DNA of 64,000 bases from Chryseobacterium herbae (GCF_025154075.1 NZ_JAOAMU010000002.1:368368-432367), one strand, 5' to 3'; positions 36,378-45,760 are shown, numbered from the stretch's first letter. The notes: generated from the letters alone by a model not told the origin. Numbers and translations: made by a program.

Positions 36378-36436
36378 TTTTATTGAGTGGAGATCACGTA
36401 TCAGAGATCAGGTGCATGGCAAGGAATTGCCATATT

Positions 36437-37291
36437 CTATTTTTCCAGTCTGTATGTTGTATCATAAATGTTGAGCTTTAGATCTAGATGTGCGGATATA
36501 GTACCAAGAATAGCTGCCGGTGAGACATTTACATTATCAAGAGAAATTTTACGATCAGCGTATTGTGCAGGATATTCAACTTTAACATGATAGGTCTTTT
36601 CAACGACCTCAATGGCATTCTTTATACTACATTCACTGAAAGATAGCCTGATCATAGAATCATGGGCTTTGTATGGATCCATGGTGACTGTATGTTCTTT
36701 TAGTGGTGTAATGGCGGCTACATCCGGTTTACCGTAATTGTTAAAAGTCTTATTAGGGGTAAGAAAATATTCCTCTTTGGTATTTGCTTTCTTTATGGCC
36801 ACTTGGCCGTCAAACAGATCCACTTTAAAAGTGCTGCCATCCTGCATCACTTTAAAGACAGTGCCCAGTACTTTAGTTTCGTAATTCAGACCGTGAACAA
36901 TAAAGGGATGCTCTTTTGATTTTGCCACCTCAAACAGGGCATCACCCTGGAGCTGTACTTCTCTGGTATCACTCGGAAAGGATTTTTCGACCGTCAATCT
37001 GGCTCCCTTAAAAAGGGTTACCATGGTGCCGTCAGAGAGTTTGATCGACGAATTTGATTGCTCGGCAAGGTAGATGTCAGGTTTAAAAAAGGTGTGGTAG
37101 CCGACAAGGCTTCCGATCATTAGGATGACAGCAGCTGAGGCAGCGATGCTGTATTTAAAGATTTTTTTTCGTCTTTTTTCTCTCTCGTGAATTCTTATTC
37201 TGGAAATCACATTTTCCCATGCCTGATCAACTTCTTTCGATGTAGGGGGGACAAGATTTTCAATTGGGTTATGATTGTCATTTTCGTTCAT
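36437..37291 (-). CDS. FecR-family anti-sigma factor, locus A
   Basis: A 284-residue bitopic protein with a cytoplasmic N-terminus, a transmembrane helix at about residues 46-66, and a periplasmic FecR domain (IKLSDGTMVTLFKGARLTVE, VQLQGDALFEVAKSKEHPFI, LGTVFKV). It ends in a DUF4974-type C-terminal domain (LSFSECSIKNAIEVVEKTYH). It should hold or activate the sigma factor at 37383 in response to the STN domain of the porter. Confidence 0.88.
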   Translation of the reverse strand: MNENDNHNPIENLVPPTSKEVDQAWENVISRIRIHEREKRRKKIFKYSIAASAAVILMIGSLVGYHTFFKPDIYLAEQSNSSIKLSDGTMVTLFKGARLTVEKSFPSDTREVQLQGDALFEVAKSKEHPFIVHGLNYETKVLGTVFKVMQDGSTFKVDLFDGQVAIKKANTKEEYFLTPNKTFNNYGKPDVAAITPLKEHTVTMDPYKAHDSMIRLSFSECSIKNAIEVVEKTYHVKVEYPAQYADRKISLDNVNVSPAAILGTISAHLDLKLNIYDTTYRLEK

Positions 37292-37382
37292 AATACAAGG
37301 GTCTATATTATGTAATAGGACGAAAAGGAAAAAAAGGACCAGTATTTTAATAAACTTTAACGAATTAAAGCTAATTTTAACT

Positions 37383-37913
37383 TTATTTAAGATTTTTGTA
37401 GTGGTTTTTGAGGAACATCATGGCCTCAGCAATATGTCGTTTAACTGTACTTTTGGGAATGTCCAATAACACAGCAATTTGCTGCTGGGTAACCCCTTCT
37501 AATTTATTCATCTTAAATATTTTCCTGCGAAGAGGGGGGATGATGAGCTCAATACTTTTTTCAAGTTCAACAAGGCGGTTTTCTTTTTTCAGCTTGAATA
37601 TTAATTGTTCGTCAGAATCGTCAGCATAGTCTGTTTCGGTTGTAGAGGAGCTGAGAGGCTGCTTTTCGACACCTTTCAGAAATTTGGAAATCTCCTGATT
37701 GCAAGAGTTGAAAATAATAGCTTCAGGATTTTGCAGCATAAGGTCTTTTCGGTATTTCCACAAATGAACGAACACATTTTGTGCTATATCTCTTACATTC
37801 TCTTTTCCGCTGACTCTGCGTGCTGTATGCAGGTAGACACGATAATAGTAGCTATAAAATAAATCTTTATACCTGTCTTCTTCAATGCTTATATGTCGTG
37901 AGAAAAATTTCAC
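37383..37913 (-). CDS. ECF sigma factor, locus A
   Basis: A 176-residue sigma-70 family ECF factor. Region 2 spans about residues 15-75 (DLFYSYYYRVYLHTARRVSG, NVRDIAQNVFVHLWKYRKDL) and region 4 about 110-170 (LPPL-like PPLRRKIFKMNKLEGVTQQQ, IAVLLDIPKSTVKRHIAEAM). It heads the locus A operon and is expected to direct RNA polymerase to the SusCD promoter once released by FecR. A Bacteroidetes -7 box lies just upstream. Confidence 0.88.
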   Translation of the reverse strand: MKFFSRHISIEEDRYKDLFYSYYYRVYLHTARRVSGKENVRDIAQNVFVHLWKYRKDLMLQNPEAIIFNSCNQEISKFLKGVEKQPLSSSTTETDYADDSDEQLIFKLKKENRLVELEKSIELIIPPLRRKIFKMNKLEGVTQQQIAVLLDIPKSTVKRHIAEAMMFLKNHYKNLK

Positions 37914-37932
37914 GGTTTAGTTTTTGAGAGAA

Positions 37933-37940
37933 CAAATTTA
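37933..37940 (-). promoter_or_regulatory. -7 promoter box for the locus A sigma gene
   Basis: On the minus strand TAAATTTG matches TAnnTTTG, with a TTT-containing -33 region about 18 bases upstream. Transcription would start about 13 bases before the sigma gene's ATG. Confidence 0.5.
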
Positions 37941-37982
37941 TATTTTTTTTATCATACGAAATCAGCCACGGGCCTGTGAGCT

Positions 37983-38747
37983 TTAGCGTACTAAGTATTT
38001 TTCCAGTCGGTTAATGTCTTGTTTAAGGGATAGGAACATTCCTTTAACGTCATTATTGGCAAAATCTAAAAGGTCATAATCTCTCAGGATGCTGCATTCA
38101 TATTCCCAGGCTTCGAGCATTTCATGGAGTGGGATGTCATAGGGTTCAAAAAAAGTGTTATCCGACTGAACCCGGATTGAATGGTCCTCAATGCCTGCCA
38201 GCCTTTTATAGACAAATCCGCTACGGGTCACCAGGAGATAGGTTTTGCCAACCTTCATATCCTGTATCTTTTCCACGTATTTCCCAACTATATAGGTCCC
38301 ATCTTTAAAGGGAGGCATTGAATCGCCCTCTGCCGGAAAAGCCCTGTATTTTCCGTTCCTTAGAAAGGGCAATGAAATATGCTGGAGGCTTTCAATGTAC
38401 TGCGGATCATTGTACCCATTCAAATATCCCATAGAGGCCTTATTGGGAATAATCTCTATGGCATTTTCACCTGTATGATCCACCAGAACAGGCAGCAAGA
38501 TCCTGTTATCAGGGAGCTGTAACAATTCATCCAGTGGAAATCTCCTTAAATCAACTGATACCAACAGATCGATGCTCACATGGAAATACCTTGAGATCTT
38601 GAGTAGGAGCTCCAGAGGCGGTTCCGACTCGTTCTCCTCATACTTTGCATAACGCCCTCTGGTAATGATAAGATCGTCCGCAATCTTTTGTTGTGAAGAT
38701 TTTAATTGTGCCCTCAGATACCGCAGATTTTCAGATAAAATTGACAT
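37983..38747 (-). CDS. XRE/S24 LexA-like repressor
   Basis: A 254-residue protein with an N-terminal helix-turn-helix (NLRYLRAQLKSSQQKIADDL, about residues 7-60) and a C-terminal S24 peptidase-like domain. In the latter, EGDSMPPFKDG (Ser near 142) and FVYKRL (Lys near 181) look like the catalytic pair of LexA/UmuD-type self-cleaving proteins. It is divergent from dinB, and two related 17-bp palindromes lie in the shared promoter gap, one of them touching its own start codon. It is therefore predicted to repress itself and the dinB-dnaE operon until DNA damage triggers self-cleavage. Confidence 0.85.
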   Translation of the reverse strand: MSILSENLRYLRAQLKSSQQKIADDLIITRGRYAKYEENESEPPLELLLKISRYFHVSIDLLVSVDLRRFPLDELLQLPDNRILLPVLVDHTGENAIEIIPNKASMGYLNGYNDPQYIESLQHISLPFLRNGKYRAFPAEGDSMPPFKDGTYIVGKYVEKIQDMKVGKTYLLVTRSGFVYKRLAGIEDHSIRVQSDNTFFEPYDIPLHEMLEAWEYECSILRDYDLLDFANNDVKGMFLSLKQDINRLEKYLVR

Positions 38748-38764
38748 TGCTATAATTTATAGCA
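38748..38764. promoter_or_regulatory. Palindromic operator 1 for the S24 repressor
   Basis: TGCTATAATTTATAGCA is a perfect 8-bp inverted repeat around one central base, lying directly before the repressor ATG and downstream of its -7 box. Binding would block its own transcription. Confidence 0.75.
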
Positions 38765-38765
38765 T

Positions 38766-38773
38766 CAAAGTTA
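38766..38773 (-). promoter_or_regulatory. -7 promoter box for the S24 repressor gene
   Basis: On the minus strand TAACTTTG matches TAnnTTTG and lies between the two palindromes; a TTG-type -33 candidate lies about 22 bases upstream, beyond operator 2. Confidence 0.6.
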
Positions 38774-38781
38774 AAACAAAA

Positions 38782-38798
38782 TACTAAATATATTAGCA
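38782..38798. promoter_or_regulatory. Palindromic operator 2 for the S24 repressor
   Basis: TACTAAATATATTAGCA shares length and outer bases (TnCTA...TAGCA) with operator 1 but is imperfect. The centres are 34 bases apart, about three helical turns. It lies between the -33 and -7 regions of the repressor promoter and close to the expected dinB promoter. Confidence 0.6.
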
Positions 38799-38823
38799 AT
38801 TTTGTGAAATAAAATAGGATCAG

Positions 38824-39966
38824 ATGGAAAGAGCGATTGTGCATATGGACTTGGATACATTTTTTGTTTCGTGTGAACGGAAAAATAATTCAGCACTCAA
38901 TGGGAGGCCAATCATCATTGGCGGGGGTGATCGTGGAGTAGTGGCATCGTGTTCTTACGAAAGCCGCTATTTCGGAGTGCGTTCTGCGATGCCCATCAAA
39001 ATGGCGTTAAAACTTTGTCCCGAAGCTAAAGTAATCCGCGGGGATATGGATTTCTATTCTAAAATGTCTCATGAGGTCACAGAGATTATCGAAGAAAAAG
39101 TGCCCCTGATGGAAAAAGCGAGTATTGATGAGTTTTACCTTGATCTTTCGGGAATGGACCGCTTTTTTGGCTGCTATCAATGGACTCAGGAGCTGGCCTC
39201 CAGAGTCATGAAAAATACAGGCTTACCCATTAGCTTTGCCCTTTCAAATAATAAAACGGTTTCTAAAATTGGCACGGGAGAGGCTAAACCTATTGGGCAT
39301 ATGGAGATAAAAGAGTCTATGATCAGACCGTTCCTCAATCCGCTGTCCATCAAAAAAATACCCATGGTGGGTGATGTTACTTTTCAGCTGCTTTCCAGAG
39401 TAGGGATCAGAACGATTCACACGCTTTCTGAAATGCCTCCTGAAATGCTTCAGAATCTTCTAGGAAAGAATGGACAGGAACTTTGGAAAAAGGCCAACGG
39501 TATTGATAATACACCTGTGGTGCCCTTTACGGAAAGAAAGTCCATTTCATCTGAACACACTTTTGAAATAGACTCCATTGATATCGCGGGAATAAAAACA
39601 TTGATCACCGGAATGGCGGAGCAGCTGGCTCATCAGTTAAGACAGGAAAAGTGGCTAACATCAACCATTGTGGTAAAGATCCGATACTCCAATTTTGATA
39701 CTGAGACTAAGCAATGCCGTGTGAGCTATACCTCTGCCGATCATACCATCAGCAGATGCGCATTAGAGCTTTTCGATAAGATCTACACCCGAAGAATGAG
39801 AATCCGTCTGGTCGGCTTAAAACTCACGGGCTTGGTTCATGGAGAATATCAAATGAATCTCTTTGAAGATACCCAGGAGATGATCAGCCTCTACCAGGCG
39901 ATGGATCATATTAAAATCCGTTTTGGAAAACAGGCGGTCAGACGTGCCTCCGGGTTTGATTTTTAA
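38824..39966 (+). CDS. dinB: Y-family DNA polymerase IV (DinB)
   Basis: A 380-residue error-prone translesion polymerase. Catalytic motifs are VHMDLDTFFVSCE (Asp9) near the start and ASIDEFYLDLSGMD (Asp102, Glu103). The fingers have SYESRYFGVRSAMP, and the little-finger domain spans about residues 245-350. The C-terminal MNLFEDT stretch may be a clamp-binding motif. It is co-directional with the dnaE gene 22 bases downstream and divergent from the S24 repressor. Length is normal. The pairing suggests that the two polymerases act together in damage-induced mutagenesis. Confidence 0.93.
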   Translation: MERAIVHMDLDTFFVSCERKNNSALNGRPIIIGGGDRGVVASCSYESRYFGVRSAMPIKMALKLCPEAKVIRGDMDFYSKMSHEVTEIIEEKVPLMEKASIDEFYLDLSGMDRFFGCYQWTQELASRVMKNTGLPISFALSNNKTVSKIGTGEAKPIGHMEIKESMIRPFLNPLSIKKIPMVGDVTFQLLSRVGIRTIHTLSEMPPEMLQNLLGKNGQELWKKANGIDNTPVVPFTERKSISSEHTFEIDSIDIAGIKTLITGMAEQLAHQLRQEKWLTSTIVVKIRYSNFDTETKQCRVSYTSADHTISRCALELFDKIYTRRMRIRLVGLKLTGLVHGEYQMNLFEDTQEMISLYQAMDHIKIRFGKQAVRRASGFDF

Positions 39967-39988
39967 CAATAATTAAAAATAAACGAAT

Positions 39989-42900
39989 ATGTATCTCAAC
40001 TGCCATACCTATCACAGTCTGCGCTATGGAACACTTTCTATAGAAGAGCTGGTACAATCCGCTTCGGTTTTGGGTATTGAAACTTTATGCCTTACCGATA
40101 TTAATGCAGTAACAGCGATCTATGAGTTTTTTAAGTTGTGTAAAGATGCAGGGATAAAGCCTGTTGTTGGCATGGAAATCAGGCAAAACGATGAGCTTCT
40201 GTATATTGCGCTCGCTAAAGATGCAAGTGGTATAGCAGAGATCAACCAAATGTTGACTGCTTTTAACTGTGAAAATATCCCATTGCCTAAAGTAAATCCG
40301 GCCTTTGAAAAGGTGATCACCATTTACCCGGTTGAAAATATTCCTGAAAATTTTTCAGAAAATGATTATATCGGGATCAGACCTACGCAGCTCAACCTTT
40401 TATTTCGGAAAGAATGGAAAAAACTCATTCCTAAAATGGTGATACTCCAACCCATTACTTTTATCACGAAGAGGGACTATAATCTGCATCGTATATTAAG
40501 AGCTATTGAGAACAATACGCTGATTTCAAAATTAGAAACTCACCAATACTGCCAGCCAGATGAAGTACTAAAGCCACCTGTTGAATTGCTGGAATTATAC
40601 CGGAATTATCCCCTGATCATTGAGAATACGCAGAGAGTTTTGGAGCAGTGCGGGTTTGATTTTGAATTTTCTACCCCAAGAAACAAAAAGCATTATACCG
40701 GTAGTAAGGAAACGGATCTGGAACTTTTGACCGAACTAGCTTATAAAGGATTGCAGGAAAAATATGATCCTGATGACCAGACAGCCAGAAAAAGGGTAGA
40801 AAAGGAATTGAAAGTGATTGATGAACTGAATTTCAGTGGTTATTTCCTCATTACCTGGGATATTGTTCAGTATAGCAATAGCATGGGTTTTATGCATATA
40901 GGAAGAGGAAGTGGTGCCAATAGTATTATTAGTTATTGTTTAGGGATCACCAATATCTGCCCTATTGAACTGGATCTTTATTTTGAGAGGTTTCTGAATC
41001 TAAATCGTAAAACACCGCCTGATTTTGATATTGACTGGAGCTGGCAGGACCGTGATACGATTCTCACCTATATTTTTAATAAATATGGCAAAGATCACGT
41101 TGCATTTTGCGGAACCAATGTGGAATTTAAGTACAAATCTATCTTTAGAGAGGTGGGAAAGGTATTTGGTTTACCCAAGGAAGAACTGGATGTTTTGGCT
41201 TCGCAGTCTGCCGCTATGCACGAGAGTAACTCTGTAGTGCAGCAGGTTCAGAAATACGGGAAAATGATGGAGAAATTCCCTAACCAAAGGAGTATGCACG
41301 CCTGTGGAATACTCATCTCTGAAGAGCCTATTACGAATTATTCAGCATTAGAGATGCCACCAAAGGGTTTTCCTATTGTTCAGTTTGATATGCATACGGC
41401 AGAAGAGATTGGCCTTGAAAAATTTGATATCCTTTCTCAGAGAGGTATTGGAACGATCAATGATGCCGTGAATCTCATCAGGGAAAATAAGGGAATTGAT
41501 GTGAATATACGTGACAACCGTCTATCTAAAGATGAGGGGAGGTGCAATGAATTTTTAAGCCGTGGGAAAACGATTGGTTGCTTTTATATCGAGAGTCCTG
41601 CCATGCGTGGGCTGCTGCGTCGGTTGAAATGTGACAATTATAAGGTATTGGTGGCAGCATCATCTATCATCAGACCCGGTGTTGCGCAAAGCGGAATGAT
41701 GAAGGAATATATTTTTAGACATAATAACCCCGATCAGTTTGAATATTTTCACCCTGTGTTCCAGCAGCAGCTTGGAGAAACCTATGGAATTATGGTCTAT
41801 CAGGAAGATGTGATAAAAATTGCCCTTTATTTCGGGGGGCTTCATGCCACCGATGGGGATGTGCTGCGACGTGCCATGAGTGGAAAAGGTCGCTCACTCT
41901 CCGCTTTGCAGAAGGTTAAAGATCATTTTTTTTCGTCCTGTGCAAAGCTGGGTCATCCTGAAAATTTGACCACCGAGGTGTATCGCCAGATTGAATCTTT
42001 TGCAGGGTATTCATTCTGTAAGGCACACTCTGCTTCTTATGCTGTGGAGAGTTATCAGAGTCTTTACCTGAAGGTTTACTATCCGGTAGAATTTATGGTG
42101 GCTGCCATTAATAATGGAGGTGGATTTTACCGAACTGAGGTATATGTTCATGAAGCAAAGATGTCGGGAGCGGACATTCTGACGCCCTGTGTCAACAAGA
42201 GCGAATATCACACAATGGTATATGGAACTGAAGTATACCTGGGATTTATGCATGTGCAGTCACTGGAACAAAGAACGGTTGAGCTTCTGGTGGATGAGCG
42301 AAAAAGAAATGGTGATTTTAAATCCCTGGAGGATTTTATCAGACGAGTTCCCATTGGAATTGCGGGGCTCCAGATTCTTATTTTTATCGGGGCTTTCCGC
42401 TTTACGGGCTTTCCAAAAAATGAACTGCTCTTAAAAGCCAGAATGCTGCTGGGTGATTTTAAACCGGAACAGAGATTTCAGGCTTTGTTTGATGAGCCTG
42501 TAAAACAGTACAGTCTTCCTGTATTGAAAAGAGATGTATTTGAAGATGCCTTTGATGAAATTGAACTGTTGGGTTTTCCTGTTTCTTGCAGTCCGTTTGA
42601 GCTGCTGAAAACCAAATACCGCGGAGATATTATGGCTAAGGATTTATTAAAGTTCAACAAAAAACAGGTCAGAATGCTGGCTTATCTTATCTCACGTAAG
42701 CATGTTCCTACCAAAAGAGGCACCATGTTCTTCGGTACGTGGATCGATGTGGAGGGTGAATATTTTGATACGGCTCATTTTTCGGATTCTTTAGAACTCT
42801 ATCCCTTTCAGGGGGGCGGATGTTACCTTTTACTTGGGATAGTAGCGGTAGATTTTCACTTTCCAACTGTGACCATCACTAAAATGGCCAAGATGCCTTT

Positions 42901-43042
42901 TATTCCAGATCCCAGATATGCGTATGATGAAGAGAAACGTTATGAAGCTCATCAGCGGATAAAAGAAGATGTGAGTATGACCCAGAGGAAGCCATATCCC
43001 CAGGAACATGAAATTGGGCTTCCAAGAAGAATGTTGAAATAA
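39989..43042 (+). CDS. dnaE: DnaE-type DNA polymerase III alpha subunit (mutagenesis-associated)
   Basis: A 1017-residue C-family polymerase. The N-terminal PHP domain starts LNCHTYHSLRYGTLSIEELV. The palm has GRGSGANSIISYCLGIT and PDFDIDWSWQDRD (Asp345, 347 and 349 region), and the fingers have YQEDVIKIALYFGG and DGDVLRRAMSGKGR. A helix-hairpin-helix region and a C-terminal OB-like domain (about 900-990) follow. It is shorter than the replicative enzyme (about 1160), as is usual for DnaE2/ImuC-type copies carried with dinB-like genes. The start MYLNCHTYHS leaves only 22 bases after dinB, so one operon under the S24 repressor is likely. Confidence 0.9.
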   Translation: MYLNCHTYHSLRYGTLSIEELVQSASVLGIETLCLTDINAVTAIYEFFKLCKDAGIKPVVGMEIRQNDELLYIALAKDASGIAEINQMLTAFNCENIPLPKVNPAFEKVITIYPVENIPENFSENDYIGIRPTQLNLLFRKEWKKLIPKMVILQPITFITKRDYNLHRILRAIENNTLISKLETHQYCQPDEVLKPPVELLELYRNYPLIIENTQRVLEQCGFDFEFSTPRNKKHYTGSKETDLELLTELAYKGLQEKYDPDDQTARKRVEKELKVIDELNFSGYFLITWDIVQYSNSMGFMHIGRGSGANSIISYCLGITNICPIELDLYFERFLNLNRKTPPDFDIDWSWQDRDTILTYIFNKYGKDHVAFCGTNVEFKYKSIFREVGKVFGLPKEELDVLASQSAAMHESNSVVQQVQKYGKMMEKFPNQRSMHACGILISEEPITNYSALEMPPKGFPIVQFDMHTAEEIGLEKFDILSQRGIGTINDAVNLIRENKGIDVNIRDNRLSKDEGRCNEFLSRGKTIGCFYIESPAMRGLLRRLKCDNYKVLVAASSIIRPGVAQSGMMKEYIFRHNNPDQFEYFHPVFQQQLGETYGIMVYQEDVIKIALYFGGLHATDGDVLRRAMSGKGRSLSALQKVKDHFFSSCAKLGHPENLTTEVYRQIESFAGYSFCKAHSASYAVESYQSLYLKVYYPVEFMVAAINNGGGFYRTEVYVHEAKMSGADILTPCVNKSEYHTMVYGTEVYLGFMHVQSLEQRTVELLVDERKRNGDFKSLEDFIRRVPIGIAGLQILIFIGAFRFTGFPKNELLLKARMLLGDFKPEQRFQALFDEPVKQYSLPVLKRDVFEDAFDEIELLGFPVSCSPFELLKTKYRGDIMAKDLLKFNKKQVRMLAYLISRKHVPTKRGTMFFGTWIDVEGEYFDTAHFSDSLELYPFQGGGCYLLLGIVAVDFHFPTVTITKMAKMPFIPDPRYAYDEEKRYEAHQRIKEDVSMTQRKPYPQEHEIGLPRRMLK

Positions 43043-43192
43043 TAGGGGGTGGTTTCGAAAAAAAATGCAGTAAAAACCAGTATGACCACCCAGCTGCGCT
43101 ACTTAAGAAATCATTTGTTTTTTTCTGAAGGGATTGACGGAGGTCTATGGGACAGTCCTGATATATTTCCGGACAAACAAAGAAATAAAGGT

Positions 43193-43245
43193 AATCCTAT
43201 AATATCTCTCTTTAGTGAGATATATTATAGGATTTAAATTTTTTG
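43193..43245 (+). terminator. Terminator after dinB-dnaE
   Basis: A long hairpin (AATCCTATAATATCTC / GAGATATATTATAGGATT, two-base bulge) is followed by TAAATTTTTT. It lies in the 325-base gap 43043-43367, which otherwise holds only a weak small frame and AT-rich sequence. Confidence 0.8.
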
Positions 43246-43367
43246 TACTACTTTTACATAATGCTAGTTTTCAGTAGTTTGTATTGGTGTTATATGCTAA
43301 GCCATTTTCCAAAAATCATACACTTGAAATTCTCATATTTTACATATACTTCTTAATATCGATCTCC

Positions 43368-43772
43368 ATGACCAGTCACAGATTTGCGGCTTTTGCTATT
43401 TTAGTTTCAGTTTTTTTCAGTTGTAAGAACAAAGAGCCCTTTGTTCCGGACCATGAAATTGGAACAGGAATCATTATAGGTATGGAAAACTGTAAAAATG
43501 ATCCTTCCAAAAACGCCTGGTTAATTAGTTTCACGGGACCTAATGCCTTTAACAGGACTTATGGTGATGCCATTGTCTATGAAGGCGCTAACTTTACTCA
43601 TGTTGTGAAAGCTTTTTCTCTGCCGGATTCCGCTAAGGTTCCAGGTAAGAAATATTCATTGGAGTTTTATCCTGAAGAAAGAGTGCCAGGTGTGGCCTGT
43701 GATGCTTCAGATCCCATTAGTTTTAATCTTACAAAAATAAGAATAAGAAATCTGGTGAGGAGCGCAAATTAG
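43368..43772 (+). CDS. Small predicted lipoprotein, unknown function
   Basis: About 134 residues. The start MTSHRFAAFAILVSVFFSC is chosen over an upstream in-frame start (43284) because it gives a clean lipoprotein signal with Cys at 19. The mature part contains GTGIIIGMENCKNDPSKNAW and LEFYPEERVPGVACDASDP, with two further Cys. I do not recognise the family. It lies between the mutagenesis operon and the sigma gene of locus B, and could be an accessory of either or neither. Confidence 0.6.
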   Translation: MTSHRFAAFAILVSVFFSCKNKEPFVPDHEIGTGIIIGMENCKNDPSKNAWLISFTGPNAFNRTYGDAIVYEGANFTHVVKAFSLPDSAKVPGKKYSLEFYPEERVPGVACDASDPISFNLTKIRIRNLVRSAN

Positions 43773-43870
43773 CCTGTCAATTGTGGAAGATTTTTTTTTC
43801 AATATTTGAATCAACAATTTCTGAATGCATAAACATTTCTATAACTTTAACTTTACATCAGCTTAATCTA

Positions 43871-44467
43871 ATGAACTCCCAACCTTCCATCAACGAAAAG
43901 GATCTGCTGCTCAGGCTTCGAGATGGGGATGAGTATGCTTTTGAAAGTCTTTACCGTACCTATAGCAGACGTATTTTAATAGGGGTTGTCAGATTTGTAA
44001 AGGATGAAGATCAGGCGCAGGAGATCTTACAGGATGTTTTTATCAGGATATGGAATCACCGAAAAAATATAGATCCCGATAAGTCTTTTCAGTCCTATCT
44101 TTTTTCTATTGCTAATAATCTAGTCCGGGATTTTTTCCGAAAAGCAGCTCATGACCGAAAGTTGCAGGCTTCGCTTATTGCAAGAGGCACAGAGCTATAC
44201 GATCACATTGAGACCGCCTTATACCATAAGGAAACTACGGCTATCCTTCACTCGGCTATAGAAACTCTTCCCTTGCAGCGTAAAACCATTTTTACCTTAT
44301 GCAGGCTGGAAGGTAAAAGCTACGATGAAGTAGCTTCTATTATGGGCATTACAGTTTCAACCGTGGGGAATCAGCTGGTCAAAGCCACTCGCAGTGTAAA
44401 GAGGTATTTTTATGCTTCGCAGAATTACATTGCCTTCATCACAGCTTGGCTGATTGGAACCATTTAA
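43871..44467 (+). CDS. ECF sigma factor, locus B
   Basis: A 198-residue ECF sigma factor starting MNSQPSINEKDLLLRLRDGD; an in-frame ATG at 43781 would add 30 unlikely residues. Region 2 is at about 20-85 (EDQAQEILQDVFIRIWNHRK) and region 4 at about 120-175 (ETLPLQRKTIFTLCRLEGKS, YDEVASIMGITVSTVGNQLV). It has a short hydrophobic tail (YIAFITAWLIGTI). Two overlapping TAACTTTA boxes lie just upstream as possible promoter elements. It heads the locus B operon, mirroring 37383. Confidence 0.88.
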   Translation: MNSQPSINEKDLLLRLRDGDEYAFESLYRTYSRRILIGVVRFVKDEDQAQEILQDVFIRIWNHRKNIDPDKSFQSYLFSIANNLVRDFFRKAAHDRKLQASLIARGTELYDHIETALYHKETTAILHSAIETLPLQRKTIFTLCRLEGKSYDEVASIMGITVSTVGNQLVKATRSVKRYFYASQNYIAFITAWLIGTI

Positions 44468-44494
44468 AAATTATTTATCAATCCGATAGTAGGA

Positions 44495-45760
44495 TTGTTC
44501 TTGTCAAACGTACTACCAATAAAGAACGTTTTGGAAAATCAAGAGCAGTTGCAGGATTTACTGGAAAAATATCGGAATCATCGATGTTCGCCTCAAGAGG
44601 TGAAACAGCTTCTTGGGTATTTTCAAAAAGACAGTATCGAGCAGGACCAGCTCATGGAATTGGTACTGGATCATCTGAAAGCATTACCTGCTGTTGAGCA
44701 GCTCGGTAACATAAGTCTGAGCAGCAGACTTGATCAGGCATTTCTTAATATCAGGGAGGAAATCGATAAATCCCAGACAAAATCCAGATCCACCAGGCTA
44801 CTATGGAAGAAAATACTGGCTGCCGCTACCGTAACCATTATCGTTGGGGTCTCGTCCCTATATTACATCAACAAAACCAAATCAAGCACTGATCACAGCT
44901 TGCAGGCCCATGATATTCTTCCAGGTGGTCATAAGGCAAGACTGACATTGGCAGATGGCAAAACCATTGAGTTAGATAATACGCAGTCAGGAATTGTCAT
45001 TGGTGAAAACAGCATTTCTTATAACGATGGAACAGCAATTTCAGCTAAAAAAAATAATGAAACGATATCCATCAGTACGCCTAAAGGGGGTGAATATAAA
45101 GTCGTCTTATCTGACGGCTCCAAAGTTTGGCTTAACGCCGCTACCACTTTACAGTATTCTGCCAACTTGAGAGCGCGAGGAAAGCGGAGGGTAATGCTGG
45201 TAGATGGCGAAGCCTACTTTGAAGTAGCGAAAGACAAAAACCGTCCTTTTGTTGTACTCACCAAAACACAGGAGGTCGAAGTACTCGGCACTCACTTTAA
45301 TGTAAGCAGCTATGCTGATCAGAGGCGTACTGTGACTACCCTTGAAGAAGGTTCGGTAAAGGTTTCATCAATATCGGATGGAACCAAAAATAACAAAGAT
45401 TTAGCTTTAAAAGCTCCCCATTTGCGGAATGAGGTGGTCTTAAAACCCGGTCAGCAGTCTCTTTCTTCTGATGGAAAACTTAGAGTTCAAGAGGCCGATA
45501 TGCAGAGTGCCCTGGCATGGAAAGAAGGAATGATCTATTTCAGGGATGCACCGATTCAGGAGGTATTAAGACAGATCAGCCTATGGTACAACATTGAGAT
45601 AGAATATGAAGGTGTACCTACCAAAGAGGTCTTTAATGGCGGAGTGAAACGTACGTCAGATCTTTCGGCAGTATTGCGCATCCTTGAATTGAGCAACGTT
45701 CATTGCAGGGTACAAAAAAAGAATAACAAAAAGATCCTGACCATCCTGCAGAAAAAATAA
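44495..45760 (+). CDS. FecR-family anti-sigma factor, locus B
   Basis: Up to 421 residues, probably starting at a TTG (44495 or 44501), since the next ATG is far inside. There is a cytoplasmic N-terminal region, a transmembrane helix at about 108-126 (KKILAAATVTIIVGVSSLYY), and the FecR domain (YKVVLSDGSKVWLNAATTLQ, VMLVDGEAYFEVAKDKNRPF, EVEVLGTHFNVSSY). The C-terminal DUF4974 domain includes MIYFRDAPIQEVLRQISLWY. It is larger than its locus A counterpart (284). It should control the sigma factor 28 bases upstream. Confidence 0.88.
   Translation: MFLSNVLPIKNVLENQEQLQDLLEKYRNHRCSPQEVKQLLGYFQKDSIEQDQLMELVLDHLKALPAVEQLGNISLSSRLDQAFLNIREEIDKSQTKSRSTRLLWKKILAAATVTIIVGVSSLYYINKTKSSTDHSLQAHDILPGGHKARLTLADGKTIELDNTQSGIVIGENSISYNDGTAISAKKNNETISISTPKGGEYKVVLSDGSKVWLNAATTLQYSANLRARGKRRVMLVDGEAYFEVAKDKNRPFVVLTKTQEVEVLGTHFNVSSYADQRRTVTTLEEGSVKVSSISDGTKNNKDLALKAPHLRNEVVLKPGQQSLSSDGKLRVQEADMQSALAWKEGMIYFRDAPIQEVLRQISLWYNIEIEYEGVPTKEVFNGGVKRTSDLSAVLRILELSNVHCRVQKKNNKKILTILQKK

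Noticed and set aside
43049-43237. 62-codon GTG frame directly after dnaE
   Set aside because: It reads through the hairpin terminator at 43193, has no ATG near its start and shows no family pattern.
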